Assembly: GCA_037893245.1 (NCBI GenBank)
Contig: JBAIAA010000697.1
Location: 992,001 to 1,056,000 of the forward strand
Length of the DNA stretch: 64,000 nt
From: Crossaster papposus
Lineage: Eukaryota; Echinodermata; Asteroidea; Velatida; Solasteridae
Reading direction: 5' to 3'
Positions 10,190-22,140 of this stretch are shown one piece after another; position 1 is the first letter of the stretch, and the number at the start of each line of letters is the position of its first letter. The notes beneath the pieces are model-generated. The model did no database searches. It had not been told where the DNA came from and saw only the letters and a program-made list of their open reading frames with translations. The translations under genes were made by a program, and so were the position numbers.

Positions 10190-13100
10190 TCGTCATGGCC
10201 GGACGTGCTCGTCTAAGCTTCGCGGCCGGACCGCGCCGATAGCCAGCCTTGGGCCGTGTTTTACACCGCGGCATGGCAGCAACCTAGGATTCAAGAGGGG
10301 TCATTTTTGGGAAGGTTTTGTTATCCCAGTAAAAGTCAATCGCACTTGTGTTTGCGAGTTTGGACATTTGTGCTAGTTTGAAGACCCTTTCTTGAATTGT
10401 ATGGAGAATTGAGGTAGGATCAAACCACTTTTTAATTTATTTTGTTGGTGCAGCTCAAAACTGAAGGAGCCCCCCTTGAAAAGGGGCGTGTCGATTTGGT
10501 TTAGGGAGCCGTGCTCTGAGACAATTGTATTCCTATAGAAGTGCAGGTATTATTGTTTTACCTCACGTTTTGCGTTTGCTTCGGCAGAGTTTAGAAAATG
10601 TCTCCAGGGTGCGCCAGCATATAGGTTTGAACGCTTGCTTTGCTTAGCGGTATAGAGTCTTCGTACTGAAGACAACCTTTGCACGGTTGGGAGTGGCTGC
10701 ACTGATGCGTGACAATGGAATGTGAGAGCGCCACAATGGTCTATGCAAAAGGCTGGCCTATTTGTTTAACAATTAGGGCCAGGAATGCAGGGTTTAATGT
10801 CGTGTCCAAATGAAGTTATGTTATTCAGGCTACTTAATGTTTGCATACGTTTTTAGCAATGAATTTTCAACAACAACAAAAAGACAGATGAAGACATTGT
10901 TCACCAGTAGAGGTATATCTCTTATCGCATTTAAAAATTCACTTTTGTATTGAATTCATATAATGCATTTTTACGTAGAATTCGCCGTGCGATTAAATCA
11001 GGTGTATAGTATATTGCAGTATATGCTGGTGTAGAGGCAGCCGCCCTATAGCACGCACGCATGTTCTCCGCATTCAAATGTCGTACAGTGCTCTTAGTGT
11101 AATCAGTGTAATCTTCGTTGATTGCTCTATTTCGGGGGTGTTTTTCTACATATCTGATTTTCTGGTTTAATTGAGACCTTTATAAACCTCTACCCAGCTA
11201 ATTATAGGTTGAGTTTTATTAGAAGTCTGTGTTGCAATAATATATTTCCGCTGCATATCTGTAGGAAAGCCCGTATTATCTAAATGTTGGGACTTCGGTG
11301 CTAATTCATACAATGGGAATGAAATATCGTAGAGCCTGATGGGTGCTCTCGCATCGTATGGCCAGTCAGAATGCAGCGTAGTCTTTATAATGAGGTGCGC
11401 AGCGATGTATTGAGCAGGTTGGCGGCTCACATAGCCGCAAAAATGCGAAGGAGTGCCCCGCAGTATAGTAATGTTCCTTTTGGCAGTGGTGTTGGGCCAA
11501 CATGGTGACTCTGACTGTTTCGGGATACATGTATTAAAAAAATATATATATATATTATAATTTCAATATAATTATAATGCATACTCGTACCTATTGTTAT
11601 ATTACTGTGCTTTATGCTCACGTTTTGCATGTGATGTTTGTTTTAGATAGTCAGAGTGCCACATGTTCTGGTTGGGCGCCTTTGCTCTGCTCTGGTATGA
11701 GGCAGTGGTTCTGACATGTGTTTCGCCTTTGAGTTTAGTACAGCAACGCAGGTTTGGTCGGGGTGTTAGATCGTTTTAACCTTTGAGGTCAGTACACTTT
11801 TAATGATGCATTTATGTGCTTTTTGCGCGGCATTATTTTTGTGAGCCTGCTTTCGGATTAGACGACATTTTGAGTGTTCCTAATTGTTTTAGGTAACTAA
11901 AAAAGAACCACACATTTTGAAGATAGGTAACTAAATCACATATCTTGTCGCCAAGCCGGCTCAGTATGCTGCTCAACTCTGTTGATGAAAACTTGATAAG
12001 TCTCTCTAAACAATAAGACGATACTAGTATTTTTAGCCCTTTTGTTGCAAGCAATCGTCGTTCAAAATCCAAAAAAAAAAAGATATCCAGTTTGAAATTG
12101 AAGCTTTTGGCATTAGAGTCCAAGAACACTGCCGGTTATGTCAGCATGTCTTCGCTGACTATAAGTGCATCCTTCGACGGTGGCGGATCCGTTTCAATCA
12201 TAATTGTAAAATTTAACCCGTGTGTAAAATATGTTTGTATATAATAATGCGATGCAACCTTTTTCAAATTTTGGGGAGGAAGCTAATTTAAGCGCTATTT
12301 AAGCAGAAACTTATTCAAGCCTTGCTTATAGGGGTTTAACCTGGGAGAAACAACCAAGGGGCATGTTTGTTTCAGGTCATTCCGCACAATATTATTGTGA
12401 CCTAAGTCACGGAAAAGCCGGCATGCGTAATCGCCATGGTCCGTCCCAGGACAGTGCCAAGATCCCGTATTTTGCATAGTAAAAGTGATCAGGCCCGCTC
12501 TGGGCAAACCTTATACGTTCTAATTACAAGGTAGTTCTCCATTTAAGTCAAGTTCATGTATATGGAATCCGCAAAAATTGTACAATTTAAAAGGGTTCTT
12601 GATCATCTCGGGGTACCCGGATCAGTATATGATATGAACCGTGTAGTTTGTGAGCACCCTATAGCAGTACCGGATTTGTTAGCCTTATTATGGATCTTCG
12701 ATAAAAGATAACAATTATTGTGGGCAATTTTCTTCTTTGAGGACCAGGGCCGATTTGATTATTTGATCGATTGAGAGTTTGGCCGCTGCTGTTTGGTCAC
12801 CGCTGTTATATATAATACAACCCCGATAAGTTATGGCTGTCATTGCCTTGCTTTTCATTTACAATCTCGTTTCGGTCGGAGATGAAATACTGCTATCTCT
12901 CTATACGAGAGTCGTTTTCAAATTCAACTTCTGAGGTCGAAGGCCATCTGGGGTCAAGTTTTAAAATGGGCCGGAGTTTAAAACCCTTTTTCATTTGAAA
13001 ACTTGGAGTCCCGATTTCAATCTAATGTGGCATGTATGTGTTGAGCCTTGGTGTTTGTGTCAAAGGTGAGGTGTTGAGGTCAAAGTAATTTAAGGTCAGT

Positions 13101-14559
13101 GGTAACAATGTAATTGTAACAATGTTCTTATTTGGGTTTTATCACAGTCACCTGACTAATACTGTATATTGACAAAGACGGTTATGGAAGGAATACCAGG
13201 GGAAAAAAGATATAAAAATAAAAAAAATAAAAAAAGAAAAAAAAAAGAGACAAGGCCGAAGACGGAGGGGCAATCTAAGTTCACAAAATGGCATGGCACT
13301 ACATCAAACGGCTCGGGCTATAGCGAGATGAACATTTAGTGAATAGGCTTTTCTCCCGCTGTGGTTCGGAATAAAAAATAATGGGAGTTTGCATGTTAGG
13401 ATGGTTTTAATAGTTCCAGGTACGGTTTTTCCGACTTAATTGAAAAGCGATTCAGGTACGTGGTCGGAGAACCCTTGGTAAGTGCTCCATATTTCCGGTC
13501 AGGCCTCCGGATTCCAAGCAAATAGTCTGAGTATGTCAACAAGTCCAACATTACCCTCACCAGCACAGGTTTAAACAACTGTAATTGTTTTGCACCCTTA
13601 AGATCCTTCCCCAGGAAAAGGTTTTTAACCTCGCAATATGTTAAGCGCGGAGGGTTTTGTTCTGTACCATCTGAAATTCTCATTTTCGGTTTGGGGGCTG
13701 TAGTGCGTTACGGCTCGTAGATGTTGGTAGCGTTATTGGTTTTCAAAATATCAGTTGGTCGTTCGCGCCCTATTAGCTCGGCGTATCAGATTTAATCATG
13801 ATTGTCCATAGTGAAGAGCTATAATGCATTCTTGTTGGCAGCATTCGTGTTTTAGGACGAGCCTAAACAAAGGGGGGCCTTGACATTCAAACAAAACGGG
13901 GAGTGGACCCTCAAATGAGTCGTAGCGCCTTGAGCGGCGTGTGTACTACTTAGGCGAATGGCAGCTTCGCGGCACGTTTCTTAGTGCTGGCTGGCTTACG
14001 ACTGCAGTCTTTTGAACGCATTTACGCGTGGAAATGACGCGCATTGTTGTTTAGCATCAGGTTTATCAGTCGCTGACCCTTTTGGTGGCGCGTATAATGC
14101 AAGAAGGTGTGACCGACTTCTGTCTGTGCAGTTGTACTAAAAATGCTAGCTAAAACGCACAATTTTACGCTAGACTAGCGTGGGTACTTCTACTTCTACG
14201 TTAATAATGGACAGTGCGTCCTCTGGATATCTCGTCAATTTGCTTGTCGTGCACGGTGCGGACCAGTGTAGATAATACTCATTTACATAGTGTGGGTGTA
14301 GGTGCATATATTTACAGTGAAATCTGGACTTTGTTTAGAAAGCCACATTGAGCTATCCAGTCCTGAATGCTCAAGACTGGGTGATGCATGTACTGTGACT
14401 GGGATGGAATTCCCAAGTGGGATTGTGCTGGGCATTAATGAATACCTGAATGCATCTATCCGGGTTTGATAGGGTAAGCAACTGTATGCCGAGGATCTTC
14501 TAGAAGTTGTGTGGCTAGGGATTGGAAAATGTGTATGTAGAACTACTGTGCACTGCAGT
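10190..14559. other. stretch without recognised gene
   Basis: Interior of the putative large element. Several minus-strand frames of 60-100 codons are open (for example 11833-12129 and 13396-13683), but they show no domain I recognise, no clear splice structure and no shared repeats. An A-rich low-complexity run lies at 13200-13250. I assign no function. Confidence 0.35.
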
Positions 14560-14745
14560 TTGCCAGACGGGGTCGAACTAGTGACTGATGGGCAGTGGTC
14601 TTGACTGACTGTGGTGTGTACTGCAGATTGCGACGCAGAAGACCTAGTATTCTGTTGGCCTTGGATTTTATGACGTCGTTGTGTTGATTCCATTTCATAT
14701 TCTTGGTCATTGTTACCCCGAGATAAGGTGTTGACTCGGTCTGGT
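14560..14745 (-). pseudogene. LINE reverse-transcriptase C-terminal fragment
   Basis: On the minus strand, in a frame distinct from the longest open frame here, about 60 codons read ESTPYLGVTMTKNMKWNQHN, then a 'KSKANRILGLLRRNL' block and 'HQSLVRPRLAN'. This is the standard post-catalytic region of non-LTR (LINE) reverse transcriptases (YLGV.. W..H...I..KA...LG.L.R.L ... LVRP.LEY). The fragment ends at a stop. Weaker frame-shifted continuation reaches about 14330. It abuts the first satellite unit at 14747. It is a dead scrap with no catalytic motifs. Confidence 0.7.
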
Positions 14746-14832
14746 TAAGATCAGAGGGCGGGCCTGTGCCTAAGAAAGAACAGTGAATGGGTCCTGTGGG
14801 TTCAAATTGTAATCTAACATGGTTAAGATAGT

Positions 14833-15196
14833 AGGGTGCCGTGGCCTAGTCGATAAGAACACCAAACCCAAGCTCTGGTGTTTCTGTTCAGCAGAGTGTG
14901 GGTTCGAGTCCCAGTCGTGACACTTGTGTCCCATGAACAAGACACTTAACTATAATTGCTTCTCTCCACACAGGGGTACAATGTGTACCTGTGAGGACAG
15001 AGATGGTTATTGTGATTGATTTAGCCTAGTAGCGCATATATTGCAGCACAGGCTGTATACTCCCCAGGGAGTCGAGAGGGTTTAAGGATTAAAAATTGCC
15101 CAGTGATCAGGGGTAATAATGTTGGACGCGCTTTGAGTTGCCCTTCGCGCGTGAAAAGCGCTATATAAATCCAAGATATTAGTATTATTATTATAA
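14833..15196 (+). repeat. tRNA-derived SINE
   Basis: The 5' head is tRNA-like, with an A box (TGGCCTAGTCG, near 14853) and a perfect B box (GGTTCGAGTCC, near 14901). A body of about 230 bp follows. The 3' end has 'aaaagcgctatataaatcc', then an ATT-rich tail (tattattatta), a tail type shared by SINEs mobilised by L2/CR1-like LINEs. The L2-like LINE at 33735-35047 ends in a related way (gcgctatataagaa then ATT repeats). That similarity makes it a plausible mobilising partner. Confidence 0.85.
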
Positions 15197-16090
15197 TAAG
15201 TTAAGCAGCGGACGGGCCCTGCGTTTTGGATTTTAATCTAGTGTAGTTAAGATCAGAGGATGAGAGATAGTTATAAGTTACGCAGCAGACGCGCCCTGTG
15301 TGCTGAATTTAAATCTTACATAATGTTAAGATCAGACGATAAGAGAGAATATAAGTTATGCTGTGGTCAGGTTCTGTGTGTTGAACTTAAATCTAGCAAT
15401 GGTTAAGATCAAAGCATAAGAGAGAATAGAAGTAACGCAGTGAATGGGCCATGCGTGTCGGAATGTAAATCTAACATTGTTAAGATTACAGAATAAGAGG
15501 TAAAAGAAGTTGCGCAGTGGATGGGCCTGCGTGTTAAATTTAAATCCAACAATGTTAAGATCATAGGTTAAGATAGAATATAAGTTCCGCAGTGCTCGGG
15601 CCCGGTGTGTTGAATTTTAAATATAACAATGTTAAGATCATAGGATAAGAGAGAATATAAATTCTGCAGTGGGTAGGCCCTGCATCTTGAATTTAAAACT
15701 AACATTGTTAAGATCAGAGGATATGAGAGAACAACAGTTACGCAGGGGACGAGCCCTGCGTGATGAATGTTTATCTTACATGGATATCATCAGAGGATAA
15801 GAGAACATAGAAGTGACGCAGTGGACAGGCCCTGTGTGCTGAATTTTTAATCCAACATGTTTATTTCCGCGTGAGAGGCAATAGAAATTCCGCGTGGACG
15901 GCCCTGCGTGTTAAATTTGAATGTATCTGATTAAGATCAGAGGGTGGGCTTCTGCATTTGAGATATAAGGAGTTCCGCCGTGGAAGGGCCCTGCGTTTTC
16001 AATTTGAATTTAACTGATTAAGATCAGAGGACGGGCCTCTGCATTTGAGACAAATAGAAGTTCCGCAGTGGATTAGGCCCTGCGTCTTAA

Positions 16091-16384
16091 AGGTGGTATG
16101 CACTATTGGTAAATGCTTGAATTATCATGAATGGGCGAATTTGGAAGGTTGTATTTTATAGTAAATATCTTTAAACGTCATAAATGCCGAGAAAAGCCCG
16201 AAAAACAGCGTTTGTTTTCATCCGGCGTCGAGCTGTTATTCTTATGTTATTTGTGTTTTTCGCGATCAATTTGCTGGACGCCTAGATCTTTATTTACTTT
16301 CAGATGAGTAAGATATTTCTTAACAATTCGGTAGTAAATGTTGCGTTTTTTTCTCTCCATATCTGCAAATGGTGTATCCTACAT
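16091..16384. mobile_element. TTAA-flanked MITE (family M1), copy 1
   Basis: Starts after TTAA (16087-16090) with 'aggtggtatgcactattgg' and ends with 'tgcaaatggtgtatcctac', the inverted counterpart of the family end AGGTAGGATACACCATTTGC. It interrupts the satellite array. The interior 'cagcgtttgttttcatccgg' block is shared with the copy at 54272-54521. Noncoding. Confidence 0.75.
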
Positions 16385-16470
16385 TTACATTTTAATGTAG
16401 CTGATTAAATCAGAGGACGGGCCTCTGCATGAGAGACAAAAGTAGTTCCGCAGTGAATAGGCCGTGCGTG

Positions 16471-17772
16471 TTAAATTCGTATGTATCGGATTAAGATCAG
16501 AGGACGGGCCTCTGCTTGAGAGACAAAAGTAGTTCCGCAGTGGATAGGCCTTGTGTGTTAAATTCGACCTTGTATCGGATTAAGATCAGAGGACGGGCCT
16601 ATACATGAGAGACAAAAGAAGTTCCGCAATAGATAGGCCACGCGTGTTAAATTTGAATGTAACTAATTAATTATTCTGAAATTATTCTCATGTAGGGACA
16701 CGAGAGACAAAATAAGTCTCGCAGTGGATATGCCCTGCGTGTTAAATTTTGAATTTAACTGATTAAGATCAGAGGACGGGCCTCTGCATTTGAGACAAAT
16801 AGAAGTACCGCAGTGGATAGGCACTGCGTGTTAAATTTTGAATTTAACTGATATGATCAGAGGACGGGCCTCCGTATTTGAGACAAATGGAAGTTCCGCA
16901 GTGGATAGGCCCTGCGTGTTAACTGATTAACCCTAACCCCCTAGGGCAGGCCTTACTCTGGGCCGGTTAAAGAACTGAGTACTACAGAATATTACTTAGT
17001 ATTTTGTAGCTCTGTTCCTTTCTCTACAGTCTCTCCGTGACTGATGATTGGGTGTGTATGTCAAATTACAGATACTGCCAACCACAAAATACTAATAGTG
17101 GTAATACAGGTCAGTAATGTTAAATTCGTATGTATCGGATTAAGATCAGAGGACGGGCCTCTGCATGAGAGACAAAAGTGTTCCGCAGTGGATAGGCCTT
17201 GTGTGTTATATTCGACCGTGTATCGGATTACTAAGATCAGAGGACGGGCCTATACATGAGAGACAAAAGAAGTTCCGCAATAGATAGGCCACGCGTGTTA
17301 AATTTGAATGTAACTAATTAATTATTCTGACATTATTCTCATGTAGGGACATGAGAGACAAAATAAGTCTCGCAGTGGATATGCCCTGTGTGTTAAATTT
17401 TGAATTTAACTGATTAAGATCAGAGGACGGGCCTCTGCATTTGAGACAAATAGAAGTACCGCAGTGGATAGGCACTGCGTGTTAAATTTTGAATTTAACT
17501 GATATGATCAGAGGACGGGCCTCCGTATTTGAGACAAATGGCAGTTCCGCAGTGGATAGGCCCTGCGTGTTAAATTTGAATTTAACTGATTAACCCTAAC
17601 CCCATAGGGCAGGCCTTACTCTGGGCCGGTTAAAGAACTGAGTACTACAGAATATTACTTAGTATTTTGTAGCTCTGTTCCTTTCTCTACAGTCTCTCCG
17701 TGACTGATGATTGGGTGTGTATGTCAAATTACAGACACTGCCAACCACAAAATACTAATAGTGGTATTACAG
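16471..17772. repeat. higher-order tandem duplication (649 bp x 2) inside the satellite
   Basis: 16471-17119 and 17120-17772 match almost base for base, including a 180 bp non-satellite insert beginning 'ccctaaccccctagggcagg'. The insert was therefore present before the duplication. The high identity points to a recent event. Confidence 0.85.
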
Positions 17773-18627
17773 GTCAGTAATACTTACCTGGCAAAAAATG
17801 CAGTAGTCCAGCCTTGACCCATTGCCGTGTCCCAAGTGACAATCTTTGCTGTAGAAGTTAGAACACTCATAGAGAACTCCACGCAGTATACATGGGCCAT
17901 GAACACTCAGCAAGCAGAGGGACCCAATGCTTAGTACTATGAGTGCAATTAGGGGTGTACATGTACCAAATACTAAAAATTACTATAGGCATTGTACACA
18001 GGTAGGTGAGAGTTCTGCATACTACATTTTACTGCTAGTAGTCAAAAGCAGCATTAGGTAGGGTTAGCGTTAAGATCAGAGGACTGGCCTCTGCATTTGA
18101 GGCAAATAGAAGTTCCACAGTGGATAGGCCCTGCGTGTTACATTTAAATGTATCTGATTAAGATCACAGTAGGGGCCTCTGCATGGGAGACAAGAAGTTC
18201 CGCCGTGGACGGGCCCCGCGTGTTAAATTTTAAATTTAACCGATTAAGATCAGAGGATGGGCCTCTGCGTGAGAGGCAATATAAGTTCCGCAGTGGATAG
18301 GCCCTGCGTGTTACATTTGAATGTAACTAATTAAGTTCAGAGGACGGGCCTCTGCATGAGTGACATAAACAAGTTTCGGCCAATCCTTGTCTATTTTTTA
18401 TTTTGTGGTCATCTTTATTCCACTTCCTAAAAGTCTTATTTTGGGATCGGAACTTTTGCCTAAAGACCTCAAAAGAATTATAAAAAAGGAATAAGCGGCA
18501 CGTAAAGTAGTTGCCATAATAACCAGATTGGCTTAAATTGTTTTTAATCGAAATGTTCTTTTGTTTTTCCTTTCTGTTTCCTAAATGACGTTTAATGATT
18601 GATCGAAGTCACATTTTTTCTTCACAG

Positions 18628-18815
18628 ATCCTAAGAACCATTTCGGTGGTGAAAAGCTATATGTTGTTGTTTCCACGGTCGCCTGGTCGACTGGTCTGCA
18701 ACTGTCCATCGGTGCAGCCGTTCTGCAACACTGCCCGTTTCCAACTCAGATGAATCCAATCGAACATGCATGGACATTGTGGGGGCCAGTAGCCCGTATC
18801 CCTGTAGTAAATTAA
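18628..18815 (+). pseudogene. possible Tc1/mariner-type transposase C-terminal fragment
   Basis: Sixty-one codons are open to a TAA at 18813-18815 and contain 'CPFPTQMNPIEHAWTLWG'. The NPIEHxW motif is characteristic of Tc1/mariner-like transposases, lying just before the last catalytic acidic region. The preceding 'VAWSTGLQLSIGAAVLQ' part is not clearly transposase-like. An AG precedes the segment (18626-18627), and its phase would fit the exon at 2880-3009. An exon of a membrane protein is thus an alternative reading, but the motif favours a transposon scrap. Confidence 0.35.
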
Positions 18816-19732
18816 CGTCTCATGGTCTTCCTCAGAATGAAACAACCTTTTCTTTGTATTGTTATCTGTTTGTGTGTGAAAAAGTGCCTGAGGAAAGTGG
18901 TAATGGCAATAATTACAATAAAATAGATATTAACTGTACACAGTTGCGGTAGGCTTTGACCCACAGGGGGACATTTGAGGAAACGGGGCGCTTCATGCAT
19001 GCAATTCGGCGTCGAGAAAAGTCCCACACGCAGCACTTCTGTTTGTTGTTGTCCTGCGCATATTTGCGGACTTGTGAAGCTCATCTGCAAAATTAATTTA
19101 TTAACTAAATGAACAGCGTTAAAGGTAGGGGGCGGTCTTGTAGGTTCATTCAGGACGCATTTCCCAGTTCCGCGCTATTTTTCTTCCCGTGCTCGCAAGT
19201 TGGCGTCTGCAAGTCTGTCGAGATGTTCCCGAAAGCGAGGGCGGAGTTCTAAGCGAGGAGTGACGACACGAGACCCCATAATATTATACCCGTCATTAAC
19301 GCTCCTTGACACCGTGGAGCATGGAAAATGTACATGTATGTTTAAGATATCTTGAAGGTCGCAATTGCGCCGGATGGTTCGAACTGTCGCTCATTAGGTA
19401 GTATTCCGCGCCCTAATAACTCTCGGCTTTTGATGCCTCGGTATGTTGGGCCATCCGCCCTCTGCCCACTTACAGTGTCAAACTGCAACGCGCTACTCGC
19501 AAATGTCGGATATTCTAACTCGGGTGCTGGTCCGTCAGAACCTGCCTCCGCCGTTCTGGTTAGCATCGATAGTCTGAATGGCTACGCGCGCCCCCGTCTA
19601 CAAGGGGCGGCTTTCAAATACAAGTTGGTTTTCATTGCACGCATTTCCACCGCGTCTGTCGAATAATACGTTAGCAGTTACGGCAAACGCCATCAGATGA
19701 CGTGGACTTCCCGGCTTTACCGGATGGATTGC
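18816..19732. other. noncoding stretch, GC-richer toward its right end
   Basis: No recognised gene. Both strands are open for 75-104 codons between 19342 and 19666, as expected from local GC content; neither product resembles a known family. Confidence 0.35.
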
Positions 19733-19895
19733 GGCGTCGCGTTGTGCGTGTAGCGTCGTGCGGGTGGCGTCGTGCGAGTGGTGTTGTGCGGACGGCGTCA
19801 TGTAGGCGGCGTCGTGCGCGTGTCGCGTTGCGACGCGGTACGGGCCACGCGGTACGGGTGAGGTACGGGTGAGGTATGGGTGAGGTATGGGTGGT
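19733..19895. repeat. two short tandem arrays
   Basis: 19733-19825 holds degenerate units around 'gcgtcgtgcgngtg'. 19845-19895 holds about five copies of an 11-mer 'gaggtacgggt/gaggtatgggt'. Simple minisatellites just inside the right end of the large block. Confidence 0.7.
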
Positions 19896-20006
19896 ATTTG
19901 GGGCGAGATATTGTGGGAATGGGTGAGGCTTCGTGGTCCCGGTCCGGAGCGAAGAATCTCCCCATATCTAAAACTCTAGTATAGATTCTGGGGCCCGAAC
20001 AAAGCA

Positions 20007-20036
20007 GCAGTGCAAATAGAGTACTATTTGCACTGC
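20007..20036. repeat. perfect 13 bp-arm palindrome at the E1/E2 junction
   Basis: GCAGTGCAAATAG (20007-20019) and CTATTTGCACTGC (20024-20036) are exact inverted copies separated by AGTA. The palindrome arises because the right end of one block meets the left end of the next, each carrying the same terminal inverted repeat. Confidence 0.9.
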
Positions 20037-20344
20037 GGCGCGTGAGGGCGCAAGATAAGATACTGTCAGTGTTAAGTCTGGTTGAGGCAAGGATGAACGG
20101 TAAGGTAAAGTAAAACGGTAAAGTAAAACTGTATGTGTACTTCTAAAAATCTGGACCCAGACTCGAGTGGACAGCAGCTGTTACTTACACTTTTTTTTTC
20201 TTTTTTTTTTCTCCCCCTCTTTCACCGCCTTACCACCCCATGTTGGTCTATTCGGGCCCTGGTTTCTTCACTCGAATCTCCCCATATCTAAAACTTTAGT
20301 ATAGATTCTGGGGCCCGAACAAAGCAGCAGTGCAAATAGAGTAC
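20025..20344. mobile_element. short inverted-repeat element E2 (320 bp)
   Basis: Starts TATTTGCACTGC and ends GCAGTGCAAATA followed by GAGTAC. GAGTAC also immediately precedes the start, so a 6 bp target duplication GAGTAC is possible. Ends are shared with the larger block to its left. The interior holds a polypyrimidine stretch (20190-20225). To its right, module Y of the large repeat begins at once (tattttaactttggagg). Confidence 0.6.
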
Positions 20345-22140
20345 TATTTTAACTTTGGAGGAAGTAATGGAAATACACGTGAATATATACTGTACATTGG
20401 TTTTCGCAATACACACTGGATTTAGTAAGTCATTGTTACCCCCGTGAACTCGTCACGGCTTACTGCACACTTTTAACAAACACCTGCAGTGTGGAAGCAA
20501 TTGGAAATAAATAAACTTTCCAAAGTCCTCTATGTGCTATTTCTGTCTTCCGGCCAAAGCCCGAGAGTGATGATTATTGATTGGCATTAATTGATACAGG
20601 CGCATACGGCCACACAGATCTGCCATTCTCGAATGTCAACATTTATTTTCTTATCAGCTTCCCGCCAAAACAAGGCAAGCTTGCTAAACACAAGGGCGAC
20701 TTGAACATGTTTATCGGGAAGTACAAAGGTACAAAATGTTATACAAAGGTATACCATTTTGATCTGATGACGTGATCTCAGCCGATAGCTTTCACTTTGG
20801 TTGTAAATCAGCGCCATATTTCTACCAGTTGGCCTTTGCATTGTTTTAATGCACACACGTGACATACAAGACTCGATATCTATTGCCGATACGGAGGTTG
20901 CGATACAGGTGAGATTGGGTTCATAATTATTGTAAGACAAACGCATTCTTGTAGGTTTGGGTGATACTAAGTTTTACTTGCCACGCCCAGTCATTGCAAC
21001 TTTTTTTCCCCATTGGAATTAAGTGCTACGTCGTACATGCATGGCCCATGTGTACCGTACCGTGGTACAGATGGCTGACGAGTGCACGTCTGGTTTGGTG
21101 TAGTGTACGTCTGGTTTGGTGTAGTGTACGTTTGCTTATTGTGTGACGGCGATCACGGGGTTGATAGAGGCAAACAAGTGTCATCGAACAATGTAGGCCC
21201 TACTGGAATCGAAAGGCTGGAACTCATTGTAGTTGCGCTCTGTGGAGAATCGATTCTAGCTTAGATTTAGGCTGATAAGAATCGAGGGTATTTTGTTTCT
21301 ATCATTCTAATAAGTCGTACACACGTTACCATGCACCGCGACTATTGGCCAATTTCCCGTAATCTATTTCGATATACTGACTTGATTTGTCAGGGTGTTA
21401 TATATCTTTTTGTATGAAGTTTCACAGTTTTAACACAGAGACTAGTGCATATTTACAACTTTGTCGGTCACTCTCTGTTGGGTAATATTAACACCACAAT
21501 TGACCTTTTTTCTGGTATTTAAAATGCTTTTTAAACGGTGACGTAAGTGAAACTATAGTTATCTATGTGATCGCTTGGAGTTTATAGCATAAAACCTATC
21601 GAAGATATTTCAAAGGAACCAAAATACAAATGTCTTGTCAAAATGTGTATCTCTTTAAAGTTCTGTTCATTCCATCTGTTTTCTCTGTCATTTCGTTTCG
21701 TTTCGTTTATTAAATCTCACCGCTCAGTTTAAAAGTCAGAAATCTTCTTTGCTCATCCAAATATAATACATGCGTGAAATACGGACTATTCATCAATACC
21801 TGGGACAATTTAGCCCTCTAACGCAGTGGCGTAGCCAAGGGGGGGGGGGGGGGGGGGGGGGCCTGGGGGGGGGGGGGCCTGGGAGGCACGCGAAATGCGC
21901 TACGGTGATTGGTCGCTGGTTGATTATTTATAGGACGACGAGACTCGAACACGAGTCGGTGTATACGAATACACATACCATGTTTCGTCACAGTATGCTG
22001 CGACCTGACTAGGAACAAAAATAATATTTCCGCTAGCAAATTCAAATGTGCACATTAATTGATGTCGAAGAACCTTTCCAACAGAACGACGTAAATTGTC
22101 TTCATTTTTGCGTTTTACTCACCCGCCCCCAATACATGTA
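20345..22140. repeat. large dispersed repeat Y/X, copy C
   Basis: Module Y (20345-21740) and module X (21890-22140), nearly identical to copies B and D. A 20 bp 'gcacgtctggtttggtgtag' segment is locally doubled at 21084-21127. Poly-G runs of 22 and 10 or so bases at 21839-21877 separate Y from X. Confidence 0.8.

Larger units (their letters stand above)
14747..18370. repeat. satellite array of ~88 bp units, interrupted by a SINE and a MITE
   Basis: Units of about 88 bp carry 'gattaagatcagaggacggg', then 'cctctgcat', 'agaagttccgcagtggatag' and 'gccctgcgtgttaaat'. Divergence is high at the left end and low toward 16400-17600. The array is broken by a SINE (14833-15196), a TTAA-type element (16091-16384) and a non-unit stretch (17773-18060). 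Within it a 649 bp block is itself tandemly duplicated (16471-17772). Confidence 0.9.
10131..20024. mobile_element. candidate ~9.9 kb element E1 (or rearranged block) with ends shared by E2
   Basis: The first 59 bp (from TATTTGCACTGCGGCGCGTG) are identical to the first 59 bp of the adjacent 320 bp block at 20025. The last 71 bp (19954-20024) match the last 71 bp of that block with one difference. The ends carry a 12 bp inverted repeat, TATTTGCACTGC/GCAGTGCAAATA. The insides of the two blocks are unrelated. The large block contains a LINE scrap, a SINE, a satellite and short unrecognised minus-strand frames (11167-11430, 11833-12129, 13396-13683). No transposase is recognised. It could instead be two separate short insertions that happen to bracket unrelated DNA. 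Confidence 0.4.

Noticed and set aside
14283-14693. 136-codon minus-strand frame
   Set aside because: A shadow frame: the neighbouring frame of the same strand reads LINE reverse transcriptase (YLGV, KANRILGLL, LVRPRL).
16920-16945. Telomere-like 'taaccctaacccc'
   Set aside because: Only about two units, copied as part of the 649 bp duplication; not a telomere.
18628-18815. Reading this segment as exon 2 of the gene starting at 2880
   Set aside because: Phase fits and an AG precedes it, but the NPIEHAW motif points to a Tc1/mariner transposase scrap. It also lies inside the 10131-20024 block, and it has no counterpart after the second membrane exon.
19342-19666. Frames of 104 (plus) and 75 (minus) codons
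   Set aside because: Open on both strands because of GC content; no recognisable family or repeat support.
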